Shown: positions 1-8,926, numbered from the stretch's first letter. The stretch: 64,000 bases of DNA from Halomonas jincaotanensis (GCF_018448785.1 NZ_JAHCLU010000004.1:140564-204563); one strand, 5' to 3'. Program-made: numbers and translations. Notes: a model not told the origin generated them from the sequence alone.

Positions 1-643
1 GCAGGTCAGAGAAGGCGATCAGCGCCCGGGTCAGGGTGGGCAGGGTCATGTTGGAGTGCTCGAACTGCTCTGCCAGGCGGGGAACCACGTGCACCATCAG
101 GCCCGTCACCACCAAGATCGAGACCAGGATCAGCACGCTGGGATAGATCAGCGCGGTACGCGCCCGGGAGCGTTGCTGCTGCACTCGTTCGAGATGGTCC
201 GCCAGCTGTTCGAGGATTCCTGCCAGGCGACCAGCACGCTCCCCGGCGGCGACCAGGCTGCGGTAGAGGTCATCGAAGGTGCCCGGGTGGGCCGCGAGAC
301 TGTCTGCCAGGGCGTGGCCCTCGCGTACCCGGCGCAGGACATCCAGCAGCAGCCCGCGCGCCTTGTGCTCCTCGGTCTGCTGAACCAGGGCATCCAGGGC
401 GTCGCCGATGGAGATGCCGGCCTCGACCAGGGTCGCGAGCTGGCGGGTCAGCATGGCCAGCGTCTCAGCGTCGAGGGCGCGCTGGCGTCGAATCCGCGGG
501 CGATGGCCCACGGCCACCAGTCGCCTCGGAAACAGTCCTTGGTCACGCAACAATTGCCGGGCATGCCGCTCGCTGTCGGCCTGAAGCACATTGCGCAAGC
601 GTGCCCCGTCGGGTTTTAGGGCCAGGTAGCGATAGGTGGGCAT
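1..643 (-). CDS. gspF: Type II secretion inner-membrane protein GspF (partial, N-terminal 214 residues)
   Basis: GspF is the polytopic inner-membrane platform protein of type II secretion and contacts the ATPase GspE. The start is ATG at 641-643 and the frame stays open to the window edge, so the C-terminal half is missing. It begins MPTYRYLALKPDG, the usual GspF/PilC opening. The first T2SSF domain covers about residues 58-160, including the segment LTRQLATLVEAGISIGDAL, and is followed by a membrane helix at about 165-187. It is the last visible gene of the leftward gsp operon, 90 bases after gspE. A PilC of a pilus system is the alternative, but GspC, GspD and GspE upstream make GspF the better call. 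Confidence 0.93.
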   Translation of the reverse strand, partial: MPTYRYLALKPDGARLRNVLQADSERHARQLLRDQGLFPRRLVAVGHRPRIRRQRALDAETLAMLTRQLATLVEAGISIGDALDALVQQTEEHKARGLLLDVLRRVREGHALADSLAAHPGTFDDLYRSLVAAGERAGRLAGILEQLADHLERVQQQRSRARTALIYPSVLILVSILVVTGLMVHVVPRLAEQFEHSNMTLPTLTRALIAFSDL

Positions 644-733
644 GGTCTTTTCGAATCTCCTTCGTCCTGCGGTGCCATTCTGTCCGCCAGACGTTACAGT
701 TTGTTGTCGGGCTGCTGATTGTTGGTTATCGGC

Positions 734-2239
734 CTATTGATGGATGGCGCGCAGGATTTCGTCGGGGCTGGTTTCCCCGCTGGCAAGGCGCTCCAGCGAG
801 GCGGCGGCGAGGGAAGCGCTCCGGCGGAAGGCGTGGCGTGACATCTCGGATTCGGTGGCCCGGTCATGGATCATGCCGGCCAGGGCCTCGTCGATGTCGA
901 TAAACTCGTAGATGCCCAGGCGGCCACGGTAGCCGGCGCCTTCACAGGTATCGCAACCGACGGCCTCGGCCAGCCGTGTCAGCGTGGCTACGCCGACGAT
1001 GCTCTCTGCCTCGATGGGGGTGGGGGGGCGCCAGCACCGGCAGTCGGGGCACAGCCGTCGAACCAGGCGCTGTGCCATCACGCCCTTCAGGCTGCTGGCG
1101 AGCAGGTAAGGCTCGATCCCCATGTCCCGAAGCCGGGTGACCGCGCCCAGGGCGCTGTTGGTATGCAGCGTTGAGAGCACAAGGTGGCCGGTAAGGCTGG
1201 CCTGGACGGCGATTGTGGCGGTCTCAAGGTCGCGGATCTCGCCGATCATGATGACATCGGGATCCTGTCGGAGGATGGCCCTCAGTCCGTGGGCGAAGGT
1301 CAGGCCGGCCTGGGGGTTCACCGGCGTCTGGCCGATCCCGGGCAGGGCGTACTCGACCGGGTCCTCTACGGTGAGGATGCTGCGTCGGCTGTCGTTGAGC
1401 CGCGCCAGGCTGGCATAGAGCGTGGTGGTCTTGCCGGAGCCGGTCGGGCCGGTATTGAGCAGGATGCCGTTGGGCCGAGCGAGCAGGCGGCGGAAGGTGC
1501 CCAACACGGCCGGCGGCATGCCGAGGGCATCTAGGTCGAGGAGCGCGGCCTGCTTGTCAAGCAGGCGCATCACCACTCGTTCACCATAAATCCCCGGCAG
1601 GGTGGAGACGCGGATGTCGACGCCTCGGCCACCCAGCCGCACACTGATGCGGCCGTCTTGGGGTTGGCGCTTCTCGGCGATGTCAAGCTGTGCCATCACC
1701 TTGATGCGCGAGATCAGCATGGGGGCCAGCACCCGGGGAGGACGCAGCGCCATCCGCAGGGCGCCATCCACCCGCAGCCGAACGCTGAGCTCCTTCTCGA
1801 AGGGCTCAACGTGGATGTCTGAGGCACCGAGCCGTAGCGCCTCCGAGAAGATGCCGTTGATCAGGCGGATGACCGGCGCCTCGCTCTCGCTATCGAGCAG
1901 GTCCTCGGAGCGGGGCAACTCGTGCAGCAGACTGTCGAGGTCCACCTCCTCGGCGAGCCCCTCCATCAGGCTCTCGGCAGTGTCCCGGCCAGCATCGTGC
2001 AGTTCACCCAGCCTCGCCTCGAACGCCTCCGGTCCCAGCCACTCGCAGGCGAGCGGCTGGCCATACTGTCGCTGCGCTTCCTGAAGGGCTTCCAGGGTGG
2101 CATCACGGCGGCAGAACAGGCAGTAGCCGGCCTCCTGCCAGTCGAGGGCTACCCCGCTGCGTCGCGACAGTCGATAGGGCAGCAGTGTCCGTGGTGTTGC
2201 GGGGAGGGCTGCGGCCCCGTTGTCTTGCAGCAGGGTCAT
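734..2239 (-). CDS. gspE: Type II secretion ATPase GspE
   Basis: Cytoplasmic hexameric ATPase that drives assembly of the type II secretion pseudopilus. At 501 residues it has normal family length. Visible motifs are Walker A GPTGSGKT (264-271), the Asp box EDPVE (292-296), Walker B around DPDVIMIGEIRD (326-337) and the His box LTGHLVLSTLHTN (349-361). Paired cysteines CPDC (397-400) and CDTC (429-432) form the zinc-binding insert of GspE proteins. Its ATG overlaps the gspD stop in an ATGA (2236-2239), so translation is probably coupled. Flanking GspD and GspC separate it from the related PilB pilus ATPases. Confidence 0.96.
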   Translation of the reverse strand: MTLLQDNGAAALPATPRTLLPYRLSRRSGVALDWQEAGYCLFCRRDATLEALQEAQRQYGQPLACEWLGPEAFEARLGELHDAGRDTAESLMEGLAEEVDLDSLLHELPRSEDLLDSESEAPVIRLINGIFSEALRLGASDIHVEPFEKELSVRLRVDGALRMALRPPRVLAPMLISRIKVMAQLDIAEKRQPQDGRISVRLGGRGVDIRVSTLPGIYGERVVMRLLDKQAALLDLDALGMPPAVLGTFRRLLARPNGILLNTGPTGSGKTTTLYASLARLNDSRRSILTVEDPVEYALPGIGQTPVNPQAGLTFAHGLRAILRQDPDVIMIGEIRDLETATIAVQASLTGHLVLSTLHTNSALGAVTRLRDMGIEPYLLASSLKGVMAQRLVRRLCPDCRCWRPPTPIEAESIVGVATLTRLAEAVGCDTCEGAGYRGRLGIYEFIDIDEALAGMIHDRATESEMSRHAFRRSASLAAASLERLASGETSPDEILRAIHQ

Positions 2240-4215
2240 GGGGCTAGCTCCCCCAGGCGCTCACGGCCGGAAGGGTAGAGGGTGTCGAGGCTCACGACCT
2301 GGCTCTCCAGCGGCGCCAGGACCTGATCCTCATCGAGATCCCTGAGTAGCTGCTGAGCCCGCATGTGGCGGTACTTTCTGGCCGTCCCGGCATCCAGGGT
2401 GCGGTCGTCGCGAATGACCCGGGCGCGAATGAAGACCATCAGGTTCTGCTTCTCGCGGGAGGTGTCGGAGTAGCGGAAGAGGTTGCCGACCAGTGGGATC
2501 CCGCCCAGCACGGGGACCTGCTGGCGAGCGCTGCTGCTCTGGTTGCTGATCAGCCCCCCCAGCACCACGATGCCGCCGTCCTGGGTGCTGACGGTGGTCT
2601 CGATCTCCCGCTTGTTGGTCACCACATCGCTGGCATTGACGTTACTGTCCACCGAGGAGACCTCCTGGGCAATGGCCAGGCGGATGGTGTTGTCGGCACT
2701 GATCTGCGGGCGGATGCGCAGCTTGATGCCGACGTCCTCGCGCTGGATCGTCTGGAAGGGGTTGGCATTGTCGACGGTGGTGGAACCGGTGATGAAAGGC
2801 ACCTCCTGGCCCACCAGGATGTAGGCCTCGGCGTTATCGAGGGTCGTCAACGACGGGGTGGAAAGCAGGTTGGTGTCGGCATCGCTGCGCAGGGCATTGA
2901 GCAGGGCGGCAAAGCTGATGCCGTTGCTGTCCAGGCGACCGATTCCCGTGGTGATGCCGTTGAGACCGCCAAGCAGGTTGCCCAGTGTCGAGGTGTCCTC
3001 GCTGGCGACGGCCGTGGCCAGTGCATTGATGCCCGTCGACCCCGAGGTGGCGAAATTGACGCCGGCTACCGGGACAGTACTGCCCGACCCCGAGTCGGCG
3101 AAGAGCCACTGCATGCCGAGCTGGCGGGCCCGGGACTCGGTAATCTCGGCGATGATCGCCTCCACCGCGACCTGGGCGCGTCGAATGTCGAGTTGCTCGA
3201 TGATGCTCAGGTAAGCCTCCAGCTTATCCGGGGGTCCGGTCAGTACCAGGGCATTGGTGGAGGGGTGCACTGCGAAGGCAGTCTCATCGACTCCTCCCGG
3301 CAAGGGAAGGGCCACATTCTGCACTTCCTCGTTCACCGACGTGATCGCACTGGTGTTAAGCTCCTCCAGGACCTCCAGGACATCCTCGGCGGCGGCATGG
3401 TTGAGATAGACGACGCGGGTACGCACGTGGCGTTCGATCGAGGTATCCAGGCCGACCACCAGTTCGCGTACCCGCTGGCGTTCCGTCGGGCTGCCGAGTA
3501 CCAGCAGGGCACCGGCACGCGGTGCCGCGATGATCCGAGGGCCACGCCCCTCACCCTCTCTCAGGAGGCCGTCCAGGGTCTCTGCCAGTTCGTCGGGACT
3601 CGTGTGCTCGACGGGGATGACCTCTGCCTGGCTCTCCTGGCGCTCGTCGAGCAGCCTGGCCAGCCTGGCCAGTCGATCAAGGTTGTCCTGCCAGTCGGTA
3701 ATGACCACCTGGCGGCCCGAGGGGTTGGTGGTGATGGTACCGGTTCGGGCATCCACCAAGGGTTCGAGGATAGAGGCCAGCACCGTGGCATCGAGGTGTC
3801 GCGTCTCGATGATCCGGGTGGCCACACCACCGCCTTGTCGATCGCCAACCCCGGTGGGAATCGGCTGCGTCCTGGCCAACTCGTCCGGCACGATCCTGAC
3901 CTGGCCATCGGGCAGCTCCACGACTGCATAGCCGTTCACCTGTAGTTCGCTCTGAAAGACACGGTAGAGCTCGTCTCGGGTCAGCCCCCCCTGGGGGGTC
4001 AGTGTGATAGTGCCTTGAACCCGAGGGTCCACGACGAAAGGGCGCCCCGTCAGCCGCGAGATGCTGGCAATGAACTCGCGGATACTGGTGTCCCGGAACT
4101 CGACCTCGTAACGTTCTTCCTCGGGCAGGGCATCCGGCACCTGGGCGGTGGAAAGCGTGGAGAGCGAGGAGAGGGCCAGCAGGCAGACGGTGGCGACCAG
4201 TGGGTGAGACTTCAT
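2236..4215 (-). CDS. gspD: Type II secretion secretin GspD
   Basis: Outer-membrane secretin channel of the type II secretion system, 659 residues from the chosen ATG at 4213-4215. This start exposes a clean Sec signal peptide (MKSHPLVATVCLLALSSLST, cleavage near residue 24); the frame stays open further upstream but without signal-peptide character. The N0 domain starts near residue 36 (RYEVEFRDTSIREFI), repeated N1-N3 modules follow, and the C-terminal secretin domain carries VGQEVPFITG and VPVLGGIPLVGNLFRYSD. It lies 5 bases after gspC and overlaps gspE by 4 bases. It is distinct from the pilus secretin PilQ at 33910. Confidence 0.96.
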   Translation of the reverse strand: MKSHPLVATVCLLALSSLSTLSTAQVPDALPEEERYEVEFRDTSIREFIASISRLTGRPFVVDPRVQGTITLTPQGGLTRDELYRVFQSELQVNGYAVVELPDGQVRIVPDELARTQPIPTGVGDRQGGGVATRIIETRHLDATVLASILEPLVDARTGTITTNPSGRQVVITDWQDNLDRLARLARLLDERQESQAEVIPVEHTSPDELAETLDGLLREGEGRGPRIIAAPRAGALLVLGSPTERQRVRELVVGLDTSIERHVRTRVVYLNHAAAEDVLEVLEELNTSAITSVNEEVQNVALPLPGGVDETAFAVHPSTNALVLTGPPDKLEAYLSIIEQLDIRRAQVAVEAIIAEITESRARQLGMQWLFADSGSGSTVPVAGVNFATSGSTGINALATAVASEDTSTLGNLLGGLNGITTGIGRLDSNGISFAALLNALRSDADTNLLSTPSLTTLDNAEAYILVGQEVPFITGSTTVDNANPFQTIQREDVGIKLRIRPQISADNTIRLAIAQEVSSVDSNVNASDVVTNKREIETTVSTQDGGIVVLGGLISNQSSSARQQVPVLGGIPLVGNLFRYSDTSREKQNLMVFIRARVIRDDRTLDAGTARKYRHMRAQQLLRDLDEDQVLAPLESQVVSLDTLYPSGRERLGELAP

Positions 4216-4220
4216 GCAAG

Positions 4221-4652
4221 TCACTCCGTGTCGAACATTAGGGGAGGGGCCGAGGGCTCCGGCCAAGGCAGCCGCTCTCGCCGCCCCTGGTGATCCAGGA
4301 TCAGGCCGTCGGGGGTGATGGCCTCCAGCGTGACGCTGTCGGTGACCCTCTCACCTTCGCCCACGACCCGCTGCCCTTCGGGCGTGTCGAGGACCAGGAT
4401 GGTGTGTCTTTCCTCGGCATGGCGCAGGCTGCCGACGATGGTGAGCGGCAGTCGGGGTATCTCCTGAGGGGGAGGCTGGGTGGCAGGCGGGGGCTTCAGC
4501 CAGGCCTCGGGAGGAACGGGGGGAAGGACTCGCTGCCCCAGCGGCTCGCTCGTGGCCGAGGAAGTCGAAAGGGCCAGACGGATCGCCAGCGTGGCCAGTA
4601 GCACGCCCACGGCCAGCCAGCCGAGCCAGCGGGGTAGCGCCATCAGCCTCAT
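4221..4652 (-). CDS. gspC: Short GspC-like type II secretion protein (no PDZ domain)
   Basis: GspC links the inner-membrane platform to the GspD secretin through its homology region. The 143-residue reading from ATG 4650-4652 has a short cytoplasmic stretch, one membrane helix (about 8-28), a proline-rich linker and an HR-like beta domain (about 66-130: LTIVGSLRHAEERHTILV, VVGEGERV). The PDZ or coiled-coil domain that normally follows is absent, and the protein ends soon after the HR domain. The frame is open upstream to about 4892, but this ATG overlaps the stop of the preceding gene as ATGA (4649-4652), which fixes the start. Placement directly before gspD fits GspC; a GspN/GspC-like minimal protein is the alternative. 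Confidence 0.82.
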   Translation of the reverse strand: MRLMALPRWLGWLAVGVLLATLAIRLALSTSSATSEPLGQRVLPPVPPEAWLKPPPATQPPPQEIPRLPLTIVGSLRHAEERHTILVLDTPEGQRVVGEGERVTDSVTLEAITPDGLILDHQGRRERLPWPEPSAPPLMFDTE

Positions 4653-6349
4653 TCCCGGGCTCCGGGCCGCTGTCCGGGGTGCCAGCCAGGATGGCCCGAG
4701 ACCCCGGCCAGTCGCACCGTGGGCATCGGTGGCAGCGTCCAGCCCTCGGGGCGCTCCCCGAGGTAGACTTCCAGGCGCTGCCACAGGCTTTCGCCCGCAT
4801 TCGTTCCAGGCTGCCAGGTTGCAAGTCGCGTGCCGGGAAGGTCGCCGAGCTCGATACGTCGGCCAACCTCGGCTGTGTAGCGACACCCCCACTCCGCACC
4901 CCGCAGTCGTGGCAGGTCCTGGGAGGTATCGAGCAGAGAAGGTGAGCCGAAACAGTGGTCACTGGCTCGTTCGAGCAGGGGGCGCAGGTCGTGTGCCTTG
5001 GTTTCCAGTTCCACCAGGCGGGCCTCGTGGCCCCCGGTGAGGCTGACCAAGTGGTCGCGCGTGATGGGGCTTCCGGGAGGCAGCACGACGTCGTGACGCC
5101 ACCCGGGAGAGAGGGCCAGGTCGGCGCTGCCCTGGCTCAGCAGGGCGTCATTGATCACGGCGTCCCAGCTGCCACCGACGGTGTCTCGGCGCCAGAGCCA
5201 ATGCGGGGCCCACGCCAGGGGCGTATCCAACCAGTTTGCGAAGGGGGCGCGGTCGGCCTCCAGGCGCTGCTGAAGCTCGCCGGCTAGGCGGCGAGCCTCG
5301 CCCTCCAGCTGGCCGGCGTCGGCTAGGTGGAAGCGCGTCTCGACCCGCCAGCCCTGCCCCCCGGGTGAGCAGCTTAGCTGGAAGGCCCCCGCGGCTCGGC
5401 ACCCCGGGAAGCAGACCGGCAGGGTGCGGCCCTCGGGCTGGCGCACCGACACCAGCGCCGGCCAGAAATCCTGCCCACGGGCACACAGCAGGAGGTCGGC
5501 TGCCGCTAGACGCTCGGCCAGCCATATGCCAGCGCCGGTTCCGCAATCGGCCAGGACGATGACCAGGTCAGCCTGGTCGCTCGCCTCGCGGGTGCGGCGT
5601 TCGACATCCCGGTACCAGGCGTCGAGCGGGCGCGTCTCGTCGGCGGCATGCGGGTCCGTGACGCCGACCACCGCGACCCTCGCTCCTCCCCGGTCGAAGA
5701 GGGCCAGGGGACGCACCGCACTGGCCGGGTTGGGTTCCTCCCCAAGCAGGCCGAGCACGGGGCCCTCGAAGGCCCGGTACAGGCCGGCGACCTGATCGGG
5801 CCAGAGCAGGCGTTCGTCACTGCTGACGCGAGCCTCGGCCCCCAACATGCGGCTGGCCGCCAGGCCGGCCTCACCCCGAGTGAGGTGACACAGGCCGCTG
5901 CCGTTCCAGCACTGGCCATTCTCCAGGGTCAGGGTGCGAGCCTTTCCCAGAGTGTCGCGCAGTCCCTCGAGGTGCGCAGCCAGCGCGGCATGGCCGCCGA
6001 CGGGGGTGTGCCTTGCCTGGTGTGGCAGGAGCAGCGACTGCGGACCGGAGGTCATGGCCATCGCCGAGTCGGCGGTGAGCCAGGGTGGCTGGCCCAGGCG
6101 CTGTGCCGGGCCCAAACGAGTGGCCGGCACCACCGGGAACCCCGGGGCGCGGGCGTCCAGTGTGTCGGCGTAGTAGAGGAGCTCCACGCGGGCCTGCGCG
6201 GGCAGTGTCCGTCTCTGCGGCGTCGTCGATACGGCACAGCCACCAAGCCAGGAGGTAGCGAGGCCGAGAGCCCCGCCCCGTACCAGGTCGCGTCGGGTGA
6301 TGCCGAGAGCGTCATCGTCTGAGAAGTGAGAGGGAGGCTGTAGCGTCAT
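4649..6349 (-). CDS. SoxB/5'-nucleotidase-like Tat lipoprotein lacking the metal ligands
   Basis: First gene of the gsp operon, 566 residues. It opens with a twin-arginine signal (ITRRDLVRGG, Arg19-Arg20) ending in a lipobox LGGC (Cys38), so Tat export and lipidation are likely. The body follows SoxB and related 5'-nucleotidase-fold proteins; the C-terminal domain (GSWDAVINDALLSQGSADLA and ALSPGWRHDVVLPPGSPITR) is recognisable. Every metal motif is degenerate: the Asp-His pair reads D62/L64, GD reads G145-Q146, the NHE/HWE motif is not found, the SHNG His is D268, and GHTHD reads ARGQD (290-294). Catalysis of the family type is therefore unlikely. A structural, substrate-recruiting or phosphate-sensing role beside the secretion genes is possible but unknown. 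Its stop overlaps gspC by 4 bases. Confidence 0.75.
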   Translation of the reverse strand: MTLQPPSHFSDDDALGITRRDLVRGGALGLATSWLGGCAVSTTPQRRTLPAQARVELLYYADTLDARAPGFPVVPATRLGPAQRLGQPPWLTADSAMAMTSGPQSLLLPHQARHTPVGGHAALAAHLEGLRDTLGKARTLTLENGQCWNGSGLCHLTRGEAGLAASRMLGAEARVSSDERLLWPDQVAGLYRAFEGPVLGLLGEEPNPASAVRPLALFDRGGARVAVVGVTDPHAADETRPLDAWYRDVERRTREASDQADLVIVLADCGTGAGIWLAERLAAADLLLCARGQDFWPALVSVRQPEGRTLPVCFPGCRAAGAFQLSCSPGGQGWRVETRFHLADAGQLEGEARRLAGELQQRLEADRAPFANWLDTPLAWAPHWLWRRDTVGGSWDAVINDALLSQGSADLALSPGWRHDVVLPPGSPITRDHLVSLTGGHEARLVELETKAHDLRPLLERASDHCFGSPSLLDTSQDLPRLRGAEWGCRYTAEVGRRIELGDLPGTRLATWQPGTNAGESLWQRLEVYLGERPEGWTLPPMPTVRLAGVSGHPGWHPGQRPGARE

Positions 6350-6438
6350 GCGTGGCTTCGATTCCTGCGGTGGTGTGTCGGTCCGGAGATGGCTGCCGGC
6401 GATATGAGTCAGGAAGCTTGCACCAGCATGAAAATATT

Positions 6439-6468
6439 AATGAATGATGCGTGACGTTTTCGTGACAC
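6439..6468 (-). promoter_or_regulatory. Candidate Pho box upstream of the gsp operon
   Basis: On the minus strand 6468-6451 reads GTGTCACGAAAACGTCAC, two TGTCA-type half-sites 11 bp apart like the PhoB consensus CTGTCATA-AAA-CTGTCAT. A weaker third unit (ATTCATT, 6445-6439) continues the 11-bp phasing. It points toward the SoxB-like/gsp operon whose start is at 6349. A degenerate rightward TTGTCAC/CTGACTA pair at 6531-6549 may serve phoX. The pattern is direct sequence evidence; PhoB binding is inferred. Confidence 0.6.
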
Positions 6469-6615
6469 TTGGCGGACGTTTATTTGAAGAATTTTCCTCA
6501 GCCAAGAAACGTCTTTTTTTGTTAACCAGTTTGTCACCTTGCCTGACTACTTTTTCCTAGCGACCCGGAGACCTGTCGATTTCGGGAGTTAACCAACTGC
6601 GTTGGAGGGTGAAGC

Positions 6616-8769
6616 ATGAGCAAGGAAATCGAGGATCATCGCAACTTCAATCGGAGCGGTAACGAGCCATTTTCTTCCGTCCTGGAAAAGCACGTATCGC
6701 GTCGTGACATGATGCGGGGTGGCCTTGGCCTTGCCGCCGTGTCGGTGATGGGTTTCGGTTCGGCAAGCGCCCTGGCCGCCCCGGATGCCCGAACCGGCAT
6801 GAAAGGCACCAGCGCGCCGGGGAAGAAGCCCCTGACCCTGGCGTTCGACTCCATTCGCGGCGCGAAGCTCGACAGCGTCGTGGTACCAGCCGGCTACACG
6901 GCCCAGGTGCTGATTCCCTGGGGTGCCGGGCTCACCAGTGATGTGCCCGATTGGAGTGACGATCTCGAGATGACGCCGGAGATTCAGGCTAATGCTATCG
7001 GCATGCACCACGACGGGATGTACCATTTCCCGATGAACAAGGGCAGCGCATCTCGCGAGTTCTTGCTCGCCATCAACCACGAGTACATCGATCAGAGTGC
7101 CCTCTGGGCGCCCAAGGGCGGCCCGACCAATGCCCGCTCAGGGGATCGTCCGGCCGATGAAGTGCGTACCGAGATCAATGCTCACGGTGTCGCCGTCGTG
7201 CACGTGAAGAAGCAGGCTGATGGCCGCTGGACTCACGTGGTCGATTCACCCTATAACCGGCGCATCACCAATGCCACCGAGATAGAACTCGGCGGCCCGG
7301 TCGCCGGCAGCGACTACGTCAAGACGAAGTTTTCCACGGATGGCCTGTTGACCCGCGGGACGACCAACAACTGCGCCAATGGCTACACGCCCTGGGGCAC
7401 CTATCTGGCCTGCGAGGAGAACTGGCCCGGCTACTTCGTGCGCAACACTGACCGTCAGCTGGACGATGACCGCCTGGGCGTCTCGAGGGGGCGCGGTCGC
7501 TACGGCTGGGAGACCGCCGCCGGCGATGGCTCCGAGCAGAACGACGAATTTGCCCGCTTCAACACCGACCCCAACGCAGCCGACGCCACCGGTGACTACC
7601 GCAACGAGGCCCGCGCTTACGGCTACCATGTCGAGGTCGACCCCTACGACGGCAGCCGCCTCGCCGTCAAGCGCACCGCCATGGGCCGCTTCCGCCACGA
7701 GGGTTGCTGGCCGGGCAAGCTGGAGCCGGGCAAGCCGGTGGTCTTCTACTCCGGCCACGACGCCCGTAACGAGTACATCTACAAGTTCGAGTCTAGGGCG
7801 CCCTGGAGCCCGGCGGATGCCAGCCGTCCGGGTGCCAACTTCGATCGCCTGGCGATCGGTGCCAAGTACCTGGACGAGGGCATCCTGTACGTGGCGCGCT
7901 TCGATGCCGACGGCCGCGGCGAGTGGCTGCCGCTGACGCCGAAGGCCAGGACCCAGGATGGGCGGCTCCTGCATCAGGCCCTGAACCTGGCGGCCGACGA
8001 CCAGGCCGGCATCATTATCCATACCTGTGACGCCGCCGACCTGATGGGCGCGACGCCCATGGACCGGCCCGAGTGGGGCGCCGTGGACCCGACCTCCGGC
8101 GATGTCTACATGGCCCTGACCAACAACAGTGATCGTACCGCCGAGGGAACCGATCCTACCTACACCAACGGCGGCAGCCGCGTCGAGGAGTTGGGCGTCG
8201 GCTACGATACCGCGCCGGTGAATGCCTCCAACCCCCGAGCCGACAACGGTGCCGGCCAGGTTATTCGCTGGCGCGAGGACGACAACGCCACTGGTTTCGA
8301 CTGGGAGGTGTTCGTCTTCGGTGCTGCTGCATCAGATCCCGACAACTTCTCCAGCCTGACCGAGCTCAACCAATTCGCCAGTCCCGATGGCCTCTGGTAC
8401 GACGATCGCGGCAATGGCGATGGCATCCTGTGGATCGAAACCGACAACGGCTACGACCCGGTCGAGGAATACACCAACGACCAGCTGCTGGCCGTGGTAC
8501 CCAAGGCCCTAGAGCGCGATGGGAATGGGAAGGCAGTGGTCAATGCCCATAACCAGAAGCATCTCAAGCGCTTCGCCGTGGGGCCCAACGGCTGTGAGGT
8601 GACCGGGATATTTGCCACACCGGACAAGACTGCGCTGTTCATCAACATCCAGCACCCGGGCAACTGGCCGGCGTCCAAGGATGCTACCGAACAGACCCAA
8701 GGCAGCATACGCCCGCGCGCTTCCACCGTGGTGATCCAGAGAGAAGACGGCGGTCAGATCGGTGTCTGA
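6616..8769 (+). CDS. phoX: PhoX-family alkaline phosphatase, Tat-exported
   Basis: PhoX phosphatases are calcium/iron-dependent monomeric alkaline phosphatases that release phosphate from organic esters outside the cytoplasm. The 717-residue protein has a Tat signal (SRRDMMRGGLGLAA, Arg29-Arg30, likely cleavage near ALA 52-54) and family stretches such as NNCANGYTPWGTYLACEENW and EGCWPGKLEPGKPVVFYSG. GGAGG at 6604-6608 lies 7 bases before the ATG. It diverges from the SoxB-like/gsp operon across a 266-base region with Pho-box-like repeats, so control by phosphate starvation is likely. Whether it stays periplasmic or is passed on through the adjacent type II system cannot be told from sequence. 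Confidence 0.94.
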   Translation: MSKEIEDHRNFNRSGNEPFSSVLEKHVSRRDMMRGGLGLAAVSVMGFGSASALAAPDARTGMKGTSAPGKKPLTLAFDSIRGAKLDSVVVPAGYTAQVLIPWGAGLTSDVPDWSDDLEMTPEIQANAIGMHHDGMYHFPMNKGSASREFLLAINHEYIDQSALWAPKGGPTNARSGDRPADEVRTEINAHGVAVVHVKKQADGRWTHVVDSPYNRRITNATEIELGGPVAGSDYVKTKFSTDGLLTRGTTNNCANGYTPWGTYLACEENWPGYFVRNTDRQLDDDRLGVSRGRGRYGWETAAGDGSEQNDEFARFNTDPNAADATGDYRNEARAYGYHVEVDPYDGSRLAVKRTAMGRFRHEGCWPGKLEPGKPVVFYSGHDARNEYIYKFESRAPWSPADASRPGANFDRLAIGAKYLDEGILYVARFDADGRGEWLPLTPKARTQDGRLLHQALNLAADDQAGIIIHTCDAADLMGATPMDRPEWGAVDPTSGDVYMALTNNSDRTAEGTDPTYTNGGSRVEELGVGYDTAPVNASNPRADNGAGQVIRWREDDNATGFDWEVFVFGAAASDPDNFSSLTELNQFASPDGLWYDDRGNGDGILWIETDNGYDPVEEYTNDQLLAVVPKALERDGNGKAVVNAHNQKHLKRFAVGPNGCEVTGIFATPDKTALFINIQHPGNWPASKDATEQTQGSIRPRASTVVIQREDGGQIGV

Positions 8770-8835
8770 TACCGGGATACGCCCGGAGCTTGAAGCGCGG
8801 CGCTATGCGCCTGGAAACTTGAAGCAGGAAGAAAA

Positions 8836-8869
8836 AACCGCCTCCATGGTCCTGCCATGGAGGCGGTTT
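8836..8869. terminator. Bidirectional intrinsic terminator between phoX and ppk1
   Basis: A 14-bp perfect stem (8836-8849 with 8855-8868, loop TCCTG) is flanked by A-rich sequence on the left and TTT on the right, so it can end phoX rightward and ppk1 leftward. Confidence 0.85.
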
Positions 8870-8882
8870 CATTCAGGCTGTC

Positions 8883-8918
<36 letters not shown>

Positions 8919-8926
8919 ATATAGCT

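Noticed and set aside
2365..3945. 526-codon open frame on the plus strand, antisense to gspD
   Set aside because: High GC content gives long antisense frames. The product has no recognisable domain and gspD is unmistakable on the other strand.
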